Positions 7,565 to 15,202 are shown, counted from the first letter of the stretch. The stretch: DNA of 15,247 nt from JADKFD01 sp050250665 (GCA_050250665.1 JBFWOF010000088.1:1-15247), one strand, 5' to 3'. Translations and numbers: made by a program. Notes: generated by a model from the sequence alone, not told the origin.

Positions 7565-8323
7565 CTAGCGCACGTAACTGGCGCCGTTGATGTCGATGCA
7601 GGCACCGGTGGCGCTGGCACAGGCGCCGCTGGCCAGAAAGGCGCACATGGCCGCCACTTCGTCCGGGGCGGCCATGCGACCGATCGGAATCTCGCTCTTC
7701 GCCGCCGCCAGCCCGGCGGCGTTCTGCGGCGCCATGCGGGTGTCGATCCAGCCCGGCGCCAGCGCGTAGGCAAGCACGCCGTCCTTGCCATGGGCGCGAG
7801 CCAGGGTCTTGGTCAGCGCCAGTACCGCGCCCTTGGACGCGGCGTAGGCGGTGTGATCACCATCGTCACCGCGATAGCCGGCGCGGCTGGCGATATTGAT
7901 CAGACTGCCACCGCCACGGCTGACAAAAGCTCGCACCGCAGTTCGCGATACATCTGCCAGGGCCAGCAGATTGACCTGCAGCACGTTGGCCCAGGCCCGA
8001 TGCCAGTGCTCGTCGTCAGCACCGAGTTCGTTGGCCAGATAGATGCCGGCATTGTTGACGACGACGTCCAGTCGGCCGCCGGTGAGCTCATCGGCCTGCA
8101 CGAACAGCTGCGTGCCGGCGCCTGCCAGCGACAGGTCGGCAGCGATGACTCCCAGCACCTGGGTGCCGATCGCCTCAGCTTCGGCCCGGGCCGCGTCCAC
8201 GGCGGTATTGGCATGCATGACCACGCGCGCCCCTTGGGCGGCGAACAATCGGGCGGCGGCCAGACCCACGCCCTTGCTCGATCCGGTGATCAGGGCGTAC
8301 TTGCCCGTCAGTGGCAGATTCAT
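7565..8323 (-). CDS. SDR-family NAD(P)-dependent oxidoreductase (FabG-like)
   Basis: Classical short-chain dehydrogenase/reductase of 252 residues, cytoplasmic. Seen: TGSSKGVG cofactor motif at 13-20, acidic DL at 63-64, NNAG at 90-93, catalytic Ser146, and YAASK with Tyr160 and Lys164. It ends in the beta-strand DINGASYVR, where FabG-like enzymes have a Gly-rich end. Ser-Tyr spacing is one residue longer than in E. coli FabG. The substrate cannot be assigned. Being outside a fatty-acid cluster, it need not be the essential FabG. Its ATG overlaps the DUF502 stop as ATGA (8320-8323), so translation is probably coupled. An AGGAG lies about 11 nt upstream inside the DUF502 gene. The REP-derived terminator ends the unit. 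Confidence 0.9.
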   Translation of the reverse strand: MNLPLTGKYALITGSSKGVGLAAARLFAAQGARVVMHANTAVDAARAEAEAIGTQVLGVIAADLSLAGAGTQLFVQADELTGGRLDVVVNNAGIYLANELGADDEHWHRAWANVLQVNLLALADVSRTAVRAFVSRGGGSLINIASRAGYRGDDGDHTAYAASKGAVLALTKTLARAHGKDGVLAYALAPGWIDTRMAPQNAAGLAAAKSEIPIGRMAAPDEVAAMCAFLASGACASATGACIDINGASYVR

Positions 8324-9018
8324 GGGTGGGGCTTCTCCTGGGTCGAGGTCGCTGTGGATTCGGGCTTGGGCAGGTGTACACGATCGAATGGCAATTCATC
8401 GGGGCCGACAGTGCCGCCGGAGATGATGAAGGTCATGGCCTGATCGACGCTCCAGCCGGTGTCCTGTACCAGCTCCAGCGGCACGATCTCCAGATAGCCC
8501 GAGGTCGGATTCGGCGTGGTCGGCACATAGACGGCGGCCACTTCGCGGCCGGAATTGCTGTCGCGGAACACCCGCGTCACCAGTCCTACCGTGAGCATCT
8601 CGGCGGACGGAAAGGGGATCAGCACCACGCGCTGCCCCGAGGTCGGCTGTGTCTGCAACGCCGCCAATGTCTTGCGGATGGCGCCATGCACCTGGGCCAC
8701 CACCGGCAGCCGCTCCATGGTCGCATCGACCCAGTTGAGCAGCCGCCGCCCCAGCACATTGGATGCCACCCAGCCGATGCAGTAGATCGCCGCCACCACC
8801 AAGGCAACGCCCAGAGCTCCGGTGAACACCGAATCGCGCAGCAGGACCGACGCCTGTGGCGCCCACGGATCCAGCAGTCGGGCCAGGCCAGCGACGATGG
8901 GTGCGCCCAAGGCCGCCAGTTGCGACCATATCCAGGTAAACAGCAGCACCGTCAGGCCTATCGGCAAGACCGTGAGTACGCCAGTCAGCAGATAGCGTTT
9001 GAAGCGCGGAATGAGCAT
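8320..9018 (-). CDS. DUF502-family membrane protein
   Basis: Conserved inner-membrane protein of unknown molecular role, 232 residues. Seen: basic start MLIPRFKRYLLTG, TM1 about 8-32, TM2 about 62-86, then a soluble domain with the DUF502 hallmarks VPTTPNPTSGYLEIVP (165-180) and AMTFIISGGTVGP (194-206). It ends in a Ser/Thr/Pro-rich tail. The N-terminal MLIPRFKRYLLTG plus TLLP-type first helix is the usual family start, so 9018 is kept although the ribosome site is weak. First gene of a two-gene unit with the SDR. Confidence 0.88.
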   Translation of the reverse strand: MLIPRFKRYLLTGVLTVLPIGLTVLLFTWIWSQLAALGAPIVAGLARLLDPWAPQASVLLRDSVFTGALGVALVVAAIYCIGWVASNVLGRRLLNWVDATMERLPVVAQVHGAIRKTLAALQTQPTSGQRVVLIPFPSAEMLTVGLVTRVFRDSNSGREVAAVYVPTTPNPTSGYLEIVPLELVQDTGWSVDQAMTFIISGGTVGPDELPFDRVHLPKPESTATSTQEKPHP

Positions 9019-9076
9019 CGTCGAGAAGTTGATCCAGTTGATGGACAGGTTCCCAGCATAGACGGTGGGCCGGTCT

Positions 9077-9349
9077 GCAGGAGCGCCCTCGCGGCGCGAC
9101 CGGCATCTGCCAAGCTATCGCGAAAACCGAAAACCGACGCAATCCGTTGCCAGGAGCAGGACGCAGAGAATGCAGAGGAAAGGCAGCGAGCACACAGAGA
9201 GCAGCCATGGAGTTTCTCTTGCCCTTCTCCGTGTTCTCTCTGCTTGTTCTCTGCGTTCTCTGCGACCTGCTCTTGGCGGCAGCGCACTGCAAGGCCCGGT
9301 CTTCGCGATGGCGGACGGGACGGCAATCGCGACGCAAGGTCGCTCCTAC
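9077..9349. repeat. 273-bp imperfect palindromic element with REP ends
   Basis: Two equal 123-nt arms, 9077-9199 and 9227-9349, are inverted copies around a 27-nt centre. Hand alignment without gaps gives about 83 of 123 matches. Each arm starts with a REP-like head (GCAGGAGCG at 9077; GTAGGAGCG at 9349 on minus). An ATCGCGAA-ACCG block follows, then a CAGGAGCAGG-type block and a purine-rich run of CGCAGAGAA/GCAGAG units. The shape resembles a MITE or REP-bounded composite element. It lies between the DUF502 start and the pseudouridine synthase stop, outside both genes. No transposase is present. Confidence 0.7.
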
Positions 9350-9350
9350 A

Positions 9351-9372
9351 GTGGGAGCGGCTTCAGCCGCGA
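9351..9372 (+). repeat. GTGG-headed REP palindrome
   Basis: GTGGGAGC then GGCTTCAGCCGCGA: a 6-bp stem GCGGCT/AGCCGC with a two-base loop behind a GTGG head. It is placed back to back, one base apart, with the minus-strand GTAGGAGCG REP ending the 273-bp element, forming a tail-to-tail pair. The sequence class differs from the GTAGGTCC pair at 7452-7520. Confidence 0.8.
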
Positions 9373-9400
9373 TCGGCGCCCGGTCAAGTCCGACAGGCTG

Positions 9401-10144
9401 CTAGAAGCGTTCTGCCTCGCTCAGGTAACGCCATTCGCCGCTGGCGAGCCTGGCCATGGAGACGCTGCCGATGCGGATGCGCTTGATCGTGCTGACCTGC
9501 AATCCTGCCTGCTGGCACTGCGCGCGGATGCTTTCGGGGGCTAGCGCCTTGCCGACCATGCGCAGGCGCGCTTCGCTCTGCAGGCTGACCTTGATGGGCG
9601 AGCGCCGGTAGGGTCCGGCGCTTGCCGGTTGGCGCAATCGTTCCAGTGCCGCCGGTGCGGGTTCGGCGCCAAGATCGATCAGATACTCCTGTTCGGGCCC
9701 TGGATGGGTCTGCGTGAGCTTGCGCAGCACCCCGGCCTCCTGGGTGAGCACCGTCAGACCACAGGATTCGACATCCAGCGGCAGCGTCAGCTGCAGCTGG
9801 CGGCAGTGACGTTTCAGCAGCTTCTGAGCGCTCTGGTCCAGCGCGGATCGATTGCCGGCCTGCACCCAGGGCTCTCGGGGGTCGACCAGGCGTTCGGACG
9901 GCATGCCTAGCGGCTTGTGGGCGATCAGCGTCACTGGCCGCAGCGGCACGGCCTGGGCGTCCGGGTCCAGGGTGACGGCCTGCAGTCCGACCTGGAACTG
10001 CGGTTCCTCCACGACCATGCCATCCACCCGCACCCAGCCGCCTTCGATGTACATCTCGGCGACGCTGCGGGAACACTGGCACAGCTCGACCACGCGCCGG
10101 GACAGGCGAATGCTTGCGGGTTCGACGGGCAGGGGATCAGTCAT
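9401..10144 (-). CDS. Divergent RsuA/RluB-E-F family pseudouridine synthase
   Basis: Predicted to convert uridine to pseudouridine in rRNA (or tRNA). 247 residues. Seen: S4 RNA-binding domain at about 12-52 (RLSRRVVELCQCSRSVAEMY, then EGGWVRVDG), a synthase core with HKPLGMPS (76-83) in place of the usual NKP.G motif, catalytic Asp124 in PLDVESCGLTVLTQEAG, EYLIDLG, and a C-terminus IKRIRIGSVSMARLASGEWR typical of the RsuA family. The usual GRLD before the catalytic Asp is PLD, so the Arg normally next to the active site is missing. Closest to RluF-like enzymes, but the target site cannot be assigned. There is no Shine-Dalgarno sequence. A TAGAAT box ends 6 nt upstream of the ATG. Confidence 0.82.
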   Translation of the reverse strand: MTDPLPVEPASIRLSRRVVELCQCSRSVAEMYIEGGWVRVDGMVVEEPQFQVGLQAVTLDPDAQAVPLRPVTLIAHKPLGMPSERLVDPREPWVQAGNRSALDQSAQKLLKRHCRQLQLTLPLDVESCGLTVLTQEAGVLRKLTQTHPGPEQEYLIDLGAEPAPAALERLRQPASAGPYRRSPIKVSLQSEARLRMVGKALAPESIRAQCQQAGLQVSTIKRIRIGSVSMARLASGEWRYLSEAERF

Positions 10145-10481
10145 GGCCCATTCTAGTGTGGTGTCCCGAAATTACCTTGAATTATTTCCGCGTCTTTCAG
10201 CCCGAGTGCTGCATTGCTCTTCGGCGCCATGGCGCTGCCATGACTTCTACTCGCGTCTTGCCCCGGGCCGAAATCCACCGGGAAATGTCTTGAACGCATT
10301 TGCCGGATACCACCCTAGCCCGCGATGCGCCCTGCCGGACGGATCATTCCCCGGTGGACGGTGTACCGATTGATCCGACCCTGCGCGCACGGGCCTGAGA
10401 CTGTCCCGGAATCGAACGATCAGCACTTGATCTTCTCCGGCGATGCGGGAGACTCGGCCCACGTCTGCCATCGAGATCGTC
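10145..10481. other. Divergent intergenic region
   Basis: 337 bp between the pseudouridine synthase and tricorn-like genes. It has an AT-richer patch (10168-10189) and two imperfect hairpins: CCGGGAAATG/CATTTGCCGG (10278-10306, one mismatch, 9-nt loop) and CGGATCA/TGATCCG (10340-10377, 24-nt loop). No clear promoter for the protease gene could be picked out. An in-frame ATG at 10443 would extend the protease by 13 residues. Confidence 0.5.
10150..10155 (-). promoter_or_regulatory. Putative -10 box giving a leaderless mRNA
   Basis: On the minus strand TAGAAT is separated from the ATG of the pseudouridine synthase by only GGGCC. A start 6-7 nt after the box would fall on the ATG itself. The lack of any Shine-Dalgarno sequence agrees. 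The -35 region is poor. The same TAGAATGG core occurs before prpC. Confidence 0.45.
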
Positions 10482-13400
10482 ATGATTCGCGTCCTGCTGC
10501 TGTTACTGCTCATTGCATCCGCGCCGCTGGCGAGCGCCAGCACGGCCTACTATCGCCAGCCGGCCCTGCACGGAGATCGGCTGGTTTTCGTTGCCGAGGG
10601 TGATCTGTGGATGGTCCCGGTCAGCGGCGGCCAGGCCACTCGTCTGACCACCCATCCGGCACAGGAAACGCAGCCGGTGATCTCGCCTGATGGTCGTGAA
10701 CTGGCCTTCGTGGCCAGTTACGGCGGCGACGAAGAGGTCCATGTGATGCCGCTCGGCGGCGGACTGCCGCGGCAGTGGAGTTTCGACGGCGGCCGCATTG
10801 CACTGCAGGGTTATATGCCCAGCGGCGAACTGGTCTACGCCACCGACAGCGTGGTTGGCCCCAGTGGTCGCCGGGTGTTGCGGGTGTTGAATCCGGCGAC
10901 GGGCGCATCCCGGGACTTGCCGCTGGCCGATGCCAACGAGGCCAGTTTCGACAGCAGCGGCCAGCAGCTGTGGTTCACACGCTTCGGCTTGCACGTCAGC
11001 GGCGACAACGCCCTCGACTACCGCGGCGGCGCGATGGCGCAGCTGTATCGATACGACCTCAAGGCGGAGCGCGAAGCCACGCGCCTGGCACCCGACTGGA
11101 ATGCCAACCAGTCGCGACCGATGTGGTGGCAGGGCAGGGTCTATCTGCTGGCCGATGCCGAGGGCCGCCCCAACCTGTGGTCCCTGGCGGAGGATGGTAG
11201 TGATCCGGTGGCGTTGACACGCCACACCGATTTCGATGTGCGCTCACCCAGTCTGGATCAGGGGCGCATCGTCTATCAGCATGGCGCCGACTTGCGCCTG
11301 TACGACATTGCCAGCGGCGAAGACCGCAAGATCGATATCCAGCTGATTTCCGATTTCGAGCAGCGCCAGCCGCGCTGGCTGAAGAAGCCGCTCGATTTCC
11401 TGGATTCGGCGCATATGGCCGTGGCCGGCGACGCCGTGGTTGTGAGCGCGCGCGGCAAGGTCGCCATCGCCAGCACCGGCAGTCGCCGGCGTGTCGACAT
11501 TGCGGGTCCGGCCGATGCCCGTCTGCGTGAGGCTGTCCTGAGTCAGGACGGCAAACAGCTGCTGACCATCCAGGATCAGGACGGCCTGAGCGAGATCTGG
11601 TCCTATCCGGCCGATGGCAGTGGCCCGGGCCAGCGGCTGGTGGCCGACAGCGGCGAGCATCGCTGGCGTCTGTACCTCTCACCCGACGGCCGCTGGCTGG
11701 CGCATACGGCCAAGGGTGGTCGTCTGGCGCTGCTGGAGCTCAGCACCGGCAAGAATCGGGAGCTCGAACGGGCCGAGCACGATGGCGACGACCCTTATTC
11801 GGCAGTGGTGTGGTCAACTGACAGCCGCTATCTGGCGCTCGCGCGCCCGGACAGTTCGCAGCAGCGTCAGCAGATAGTGCTGATCGAGCTTGCCAGTGGC
11901 CGCAAGGCCACCGTGACCAGTGATCGTTACGAGTCCTATGCACCCGCTTTCTCCGCCGATGGTCAGTGGCTGTATTTCCTCTCCAACCGCAATTTCGAAC
12001 CGACCCCATCCTCGCCCTGGGGTGATCGCAATACCGGCCCGATGTTCGATCGTCGAGCGCGCATCTATGCGCTGGCGCTGCAGCCGGAGCTGCGTTTTCC
12101 CTTCGCGCCGCGTGACGAGCTGACGCCGGCGGCCAAGGAGGATGGCGATGCCAAGACCGACGCCGCGAAGGGGCTGCCTGCCATCGTCTTCGAAGGTCTG
12201 GCCGATCGACTGTTCGAGGTGCCGGTTCCGGCGGCGAACTACCAACAGCTGGCGGTACATCCCGAGCGTCTGTACCTGCTGGATCAGGATGCCAAGCCTG
12301 GATCCAAGGCGCGGCTGTTGGTATTGGTCATCAATGCCGAGGCGCCCAAGCTGGAGCTGCTGGCCGAGAACGTGGCGGATTTCAGCCTCTCGGCCGATCG
12401 CAAACGCCTGTTCCTGGCCCGTCAGGGAGAGGACGGCAATATCGGCGAGCTGTTGCTGCTGGATGCGCCGGGCAAGCTGCCCGAGGCACTGGACCAGGCC
12501 CAGGTGCGGATTGCCGACTGGACGGTGGAAATCAACCCGGTCGCCGAGTGGCGACAGATGTTCGCCGATGCCTGGCGCATGCACCGCAGCTTCTCCTTCG
12601 ATCCGGGAATGCGCGGTCAGGACTGGCCGGCCATACGCCAGCGCTTCGAGACCCTGCTGCCGCGGCTGGCGGATCGTGCCGATCTGGACGACCTGCTGGC
12701 ACAGATGATGGCCGAGCACGGCATTCTGCATTCGCAGGTACGCGGCAGCGAGCTGCGCAGCGATCCGGACGCACCGGCGCCGGCCGCCCTGGGTGCAGGA
12801 TTGCGGATCGCGGCCGACGGTGTGTTCATCGACCACATCTATCGCACCGATCCGGAACTGCCTTCCGAGCGCGCTCCGCTGCGACAGCCCGGGGTCGATG
12901 CCCGCGAGGGCGATCGCATCGTCGCCGTCAACGGCAGGGCGATTGCGAGCATGGCCGATCTGGCCGCTGCCCTGCAGCAGCAGGCCGGACAGCAGGTCTT
13001 GCTGCAGCTGAGTCGCAAGGGTGCTGCAGCACACCGCACCGTGGTGCGGCCTATCGATCTCGATCGCGAAGCCCAGCTGCGCTACCTGGACTGGGTGCAG
13101 GGCAGGCGCGACACCGTGGAGAAGGCCGGACAGGGACGTATCGGCTATCTGCATCTGCGGGCCATGGGGGCCGGAGACATCGCCAGTTTCGTGCGTGATT
13201 TCTATGCCCAGTTCGATCGCGAAGGGCTGATCATCGACGTCCGCCGCAATCGTGGCGGCAACATCGACAGCTGGATCATCGAGAAGTTGCTGCGCCGCAC
13301 CTGGGCTTATTGGGATCCAGTGGACGCCGCGCCGTACTGGAACCAGCAGCAGAGCTTCCGCGGCCATCTGGTGGTGCTGGCGGATCAGTTCACCTACTCC

Positions 13401-13757
13401 GATGGCGAGACCTTCGCCGCCGGCATCAAGGCGCTGAAGTTGGGCCCGGTGATCGGCATGCGCACTGCTGGCGCCGGAATCTGGTTGTCGGATCGCAACC
13501 GCCTGCTCGACAAGGGGCTGGCGCGGGTCGCCGAATACGCCCAGTACGATCGTCAGGGACGCTGGCTGATCGAAGGCAAGGGCGTGGCCCCCGACATCGA
13601 GGTCGACAATCCACCCCATGCCACCGCGCTGGGCGAGGATGCGCAGCTGGCGGCGGCCCTGAGCTATCTGGCTGATAAGCTGAAAGCCGAGCCGGTGATC
13701 CAGCCTGAATCCCAGCCGATACCGGCGCGGGGACAAGCCGCCCACGATGGCTCCTGA
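10482..13757 (+). CDS. Secreted tricorn-protease homologue (peptidase family S41)
   Basis: Predicted exported tail-specific-type serine protease of 1091 residues that trims peptides. The start at 10482 gives a clean signal peptide (MIRVLLLLLLIASAPLASA), so the ATG 13 codons upstream is rejected. Domains: WD40/tricorn-like beta-propeller strands from about 20 to 640 (repeated SPDGR/SADGQ-type turns), C1 helical domain about 683-765, PDZ about 768-856, and S41 core to about 1075. By comparison with Thermoplasma tricorn the catalytic residues are His750 (in ILHSQV), Ser973-Asp974 (YSDGETF) and Glu1031 (IEGKGVAPDIEV). The Ser that precedes the His in tricorn appears as Leu749. It is followed 88 nt later by the RIO kinase gene. 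Confidence 0.9.
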   Translation: MIRVLLLLLLIASAPLASASTAYYRQPALHGDRLVFVAEGDLWMVPVSGGQATRLTTHPAQETQPVISPDGRELAFVASYGGDEEVHVMPLGGGLPRQWSFDGGRIALQGYMPSGELVYATDSVVGPSGRRVLRVLNPATGASRDLPLADANEASFDSSGQQLWFTRFGLHVSGDNALDYRGGAMAQLYRYDLKAEREATRLAPDWNANQSRPMWWQGRVYLLADAEGRPNLWSLAEDGSDPVALTRHTDFDVRSPSLDQGRIVYQHGADLRLYDIASGEDRKIDIQLISDFEQRQPRWLKKPLDFLDSAHMAVAGDAVVVSARGKVAIASTGSRRRVDIAGPADARLREAVLSQDGKQLLTIQDQDGLSEIWSYPADGSGPGQRLVADSGEHRWRLYLSPDGRWLAHTAKGGRLALLELSTGKNRELERAEHDGDDPYSAVVWSTDSRYLALARPDSSQQRQQIVLIELASGRKATVTSDRYESYAPAFSADGQWLYFLSNRNFEPTPSSPWGDRNTGPMFDRRARIYALALQPELRFPFAPRDELTPAAKEDGDAKTDAAKGLPAIVFEGLADRLFEVPVPAANYQQLAVHPERLYLLDQDAKPGSKARLLVLVINAEAPKLELLAENVADFSLSADRKRLFLARQGEDGNIGELLLLDAPGKLPEALDQAQVRIADWTVEINPVAEWRQMFADAWRMHRSFSFDPGMRGQDWPAIRQRFETLLPRLADRADLDDLLAQMMAEHGILHSQVRGSELRSDPDAPAPAALGAGLRIAADGVFIDHIYRTDPELPSERAPLRQPGVDAREGDRIVAVNGRAIASMADLAAALQQQAGQQVLLQLSRKGAAAHRTVVRPIDLDREAQLRYLDWVQGRRDTVEKAGQGRIGYLHLRAMGAGDIASFVRDFYAQFDREGLIIDVRRNRGGNIDSWIIEKLLRRTWAYWDPVDAAPYWNQQQSFRGHLVVLADQFTYSDGETFAAGIKALKLGPVIGMRTAGAGIWLSDRNRLLDKGLARVAEYAQYDRQGRWLIEGKGVAPDIEVDNPPHATALGEDAQLAAALSYLADKLKAEPVIQPESQPIPARGQAAHDGS

Positions 13758-13845
13758 TCGCCGGTGACGGTTTTCCTGTCCGGGCATTCATCGGCGAGCA
13801 CCCGGAATCCTCCATACTCGCGGCAGCTGACTACCAGACAATTCG

Positions 13846-14703
13846 ATGAAAACTCCCAAAGGCCTGCAGCCGCTGGTCGACGATGGTTTGATAGACGAAG
13901 TGCTTCTGCCGCTGAAAAGCGGCAAGGAAGCCTCCGTATACGTGGTGCGGGCAGGTGATGCCGTGCTCTGTGCCAAGGTCTACAAGGACATGGCGCAGCG
14001 CAGTTTCCAGGCCCGGGTGAGTTACCAGGAAGGGCGCCAGGTGCGCGGCAGCCGGCAGGCGAGGGCGATCAGCCGCGCCAGCAAGTTCGGCCGTCGCGAG
14101 CAGGAAGAGGAATGGAAGAACACCGAGGTTGACGCCCTGTACCGTCTCTCCGACGCGGGTGTCTGCGTGCCGAGGCCGCACGGCTATTTCCACGGCGTGC
14201 TGCTGATGGCGCTGGTCACCGATTCCGAAGGCCACAGCGCGCCGCGGCTAGGCGAGGTGGAGCTGACGCCCGATGAGGCCCGCGACTATTACCAGCGGCT
14301 GGTGCGGGATGTGGTGCGCATGCTCTGCCTGGGCCTGATCCACGGCGATCTGTCCGAGTACAACGTGCTGGTGGCACCCGATGGCCCGGTGATCATCGAT
14401 CTGCCACAGGTGGTCAGTGCCGCCGGCAACAATGCCGCCCGCACCATGCTGCTGCGCGATGTCAACAATCTGCGCGCCAGCCTGTCGCGCTTTGCTCCGG
14501 AGTTGGCCAAGACTTACTACGGCGAAGAAATGTGGGCGTTGTACGAACATGGCGAGCTCAAGTCCGACACGCCGCTGACCGGCGAGTTCGAGTTCGACGA
14601 GCACACCGCCGATCTGTATGCGGTGCTGGATTCGATCGAAGACGCGCGCCAGGTGGCACTGATCCGCCAGCAGGGACGCGAGGCCGCCGCCGAAGAGCCC
14701 TGA
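13846..14703 (+). CDS. RIO1-family serine protein kinase (PA4780-like)
   Basis: Atypical protein kinase/ATPase of the RIO family, 285 residues, matching the bacterial PA4780 subgroup. Seen: ATP-binding SGKEASVY at 25-32 and Lys44 in LCAKVYK. A basic region follows (about 48-85: RQVRGSRQARAISRASKFGR). The catalytic loop HGDLSEYN has His166 and Asp168, and the metal-binding Asp185 is in IIDLPQVV, the RIO equivalent of DFG. It ends in an acidic helical tail. Archaeal and eukaryotic RIO1 act in small-subunit ribosome maturation; the bacterial role is not settled. No strong ribosome site; CATACT at 13813-13818 might be a -10 box. It is followed directly by a palindrome. Confidence 0.92.
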   Translation: MKTPKGLQPLVDDGLIDEVLLPLKSGKEASVYVVRAGDAVLCAKVYKDMAQRSFQARVSYQEGRQVRGSRQARAISRASKFGRREQEEEWKNTEVDALYRLSDAGVCVPRPHGYFHGVLLMALVTDSEGHSAPRLGEVELTPDEARDYYQRLVRDVVRMLCLGLIHGDLSEYNVLVAPDGPVIIDLPQVVSAAGNNAARTMLLRDVNNLRASLSRFAPELAKTYYGEEMWALYEHGELKSDTPLTGEFEFDEHTADLYAVLDSIEDARQVALIRQQGREAAAEEP

Positions 14704-14719
14704 GCCGCGACCTCGCGGC
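14704..14719 (+). repeat. GC palindrome directly after the RIO kinase stop
   Basis: GCCGCGA/TCGCGGC, 7-bp arms separated by CC, starts at the base after the TGA. The following GGCGCGAC matches the tail of the 9077 REP head, so it looks like a degraded REP. It could serve as a 3'-end stem, but no T-tract follows. Confidence 0.55.
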
Positions 14720-14762
14720 GCGACTGACGAGGCGGCGGTCCCTTCCCCAGGCAGATCTTGGT

Positions 14763-14796
14763 CAGAAGCTGGACGCGAAGGACGCAAAGGAAAAGC
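14763..14796 (+). repeat. Half copy of the purine-rich composite repeat
   Basis: This 34-nt run (with GGACGC, GGACGCAAAGG and AAAAGC) matches 9151-9184 of the 273-bp element at 26 of 34 positions without gaps. It again lies about 50 nt after a CTCGCGGCGCGAC REP tail, so order and spacing are also similar. The inverted second arm is not seen here. Confidence 0.6.
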
Positions 14797-14888
14797 TGAA
14801 AGATCGCGAAGAAGGGCGGTCAGAAGGTCGTTGTCAGCTCTGGTGGCCTTCATGGGTATGCAAGGCTGCTGGTACAGGGCGAATCGGA

Positions 14889-15042
14889 GTCATTGCGAGC
14901 GACCTGTTTCGGCCCGAAACCGGCCAGGGGCCATGAACGACCGGGCGTCATTGCGACCCCGGACCTGATCCGGGGGAAGCAATCCAGAGGCACAGCTTCG
15001 GAAGCACTGGATTGCTTCGTCGCTGCGCTCCTCGCAATGACG
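14889..15042. repeat. Nested ATTGCGA...GCAATCC palindromic repeat
   Basis: Outer arms CGTCATTGCGA (14946-14956) and TCGCAATGACG (15032-15042) pair perfectly. Inner arms GAAGCAATCCAG (14976-14987) and CTGGATTGCTTC (15007-15018) pair perfectly. Between them is a separate 7-bp hairpin CCCCGGA/TCCGGGG (14957-14975). A partial direct copy of the head, GTCATTGCGAGCGA, begins at 14890 and is followed by its own palindrome at 14906-14920. Repeats of this CATTGCGA...GCAATCC type are common in many proteobacterial genomes. Confidence 0.8.
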
Positions 15043-15132
15043 CATCAACAACTTACGAGGCGCGGCCCTCCTCAAAAGCTGCTCGATGCCGGCTACGGGC
15101 CATAAGCCGCCGTGCGCAGGTGTAGATGCCAT

Positions 15133-15202
15133 GAGGGCCGTGGACGCGAGATCCTCTGCGGTGCCAAAACCTCAAGGAGCTACGCTGATGTCCACGACCC
15201 TC
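15133..15202 (+). promoter_or_regulatory. Inverted repeat overlapping the start codon of the last gene
   Basis: GAGGGCCGTGGAC (15133-15145) pairs with GTCCACGACCCTC (15190-15202) at 12 of 13 positions, plus a G-T pair at 15146/15189. In RNA this would bury the AUG and first codons of the gene at 15188 while leaving the ribosome site AAGGAG in the 43-nt loop. It is a candidate translational control element, or chance. Confidence 0.4.

Larger units (their letters stand above)
14704..15187. other. Repeat-rich intergenic island
   Basis: 484 bp without a supportable gene. It contains the REP-like stem at 14704-14719, a half copy of the purine-rich composite element (14763-14796), an odd palindrome GTTTCGG-C-CCGAAAC (14906-14920), a nested ATTGCGA/GCAATCC element (14946-15042), and the leader of the gene starting at 15188. 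Short open frames here are not protein-like. Confidence 0.7.

Noticed and set aside
8396..9337. 313-codon minus-strand frame across DUF502 and the repeat island
   Set aside because: Frame-shifted shadow of DUF502 running into palindromic repeats, with no family features.
9077..9372. CRISPR array
   Set aside because: The repeats are inverted and imperfect with no regular spacers and no cas gene nearby.
10443..10481. Upstream ATG for the tricorn-like protein
   Set aside because: It puts a polar 13-residue stretch before an otherwise ideal signal peptide.
11814..13787. 657-codon open frame antisense to the tricorn-like gene
   Set aside because: It mirrors a gene with clear domains and catalytic residues. 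Its translation is rich in Gln, Gly, Arg and His, as expected for the reverse frame of high-GC coding DNA, and shows no family motif.
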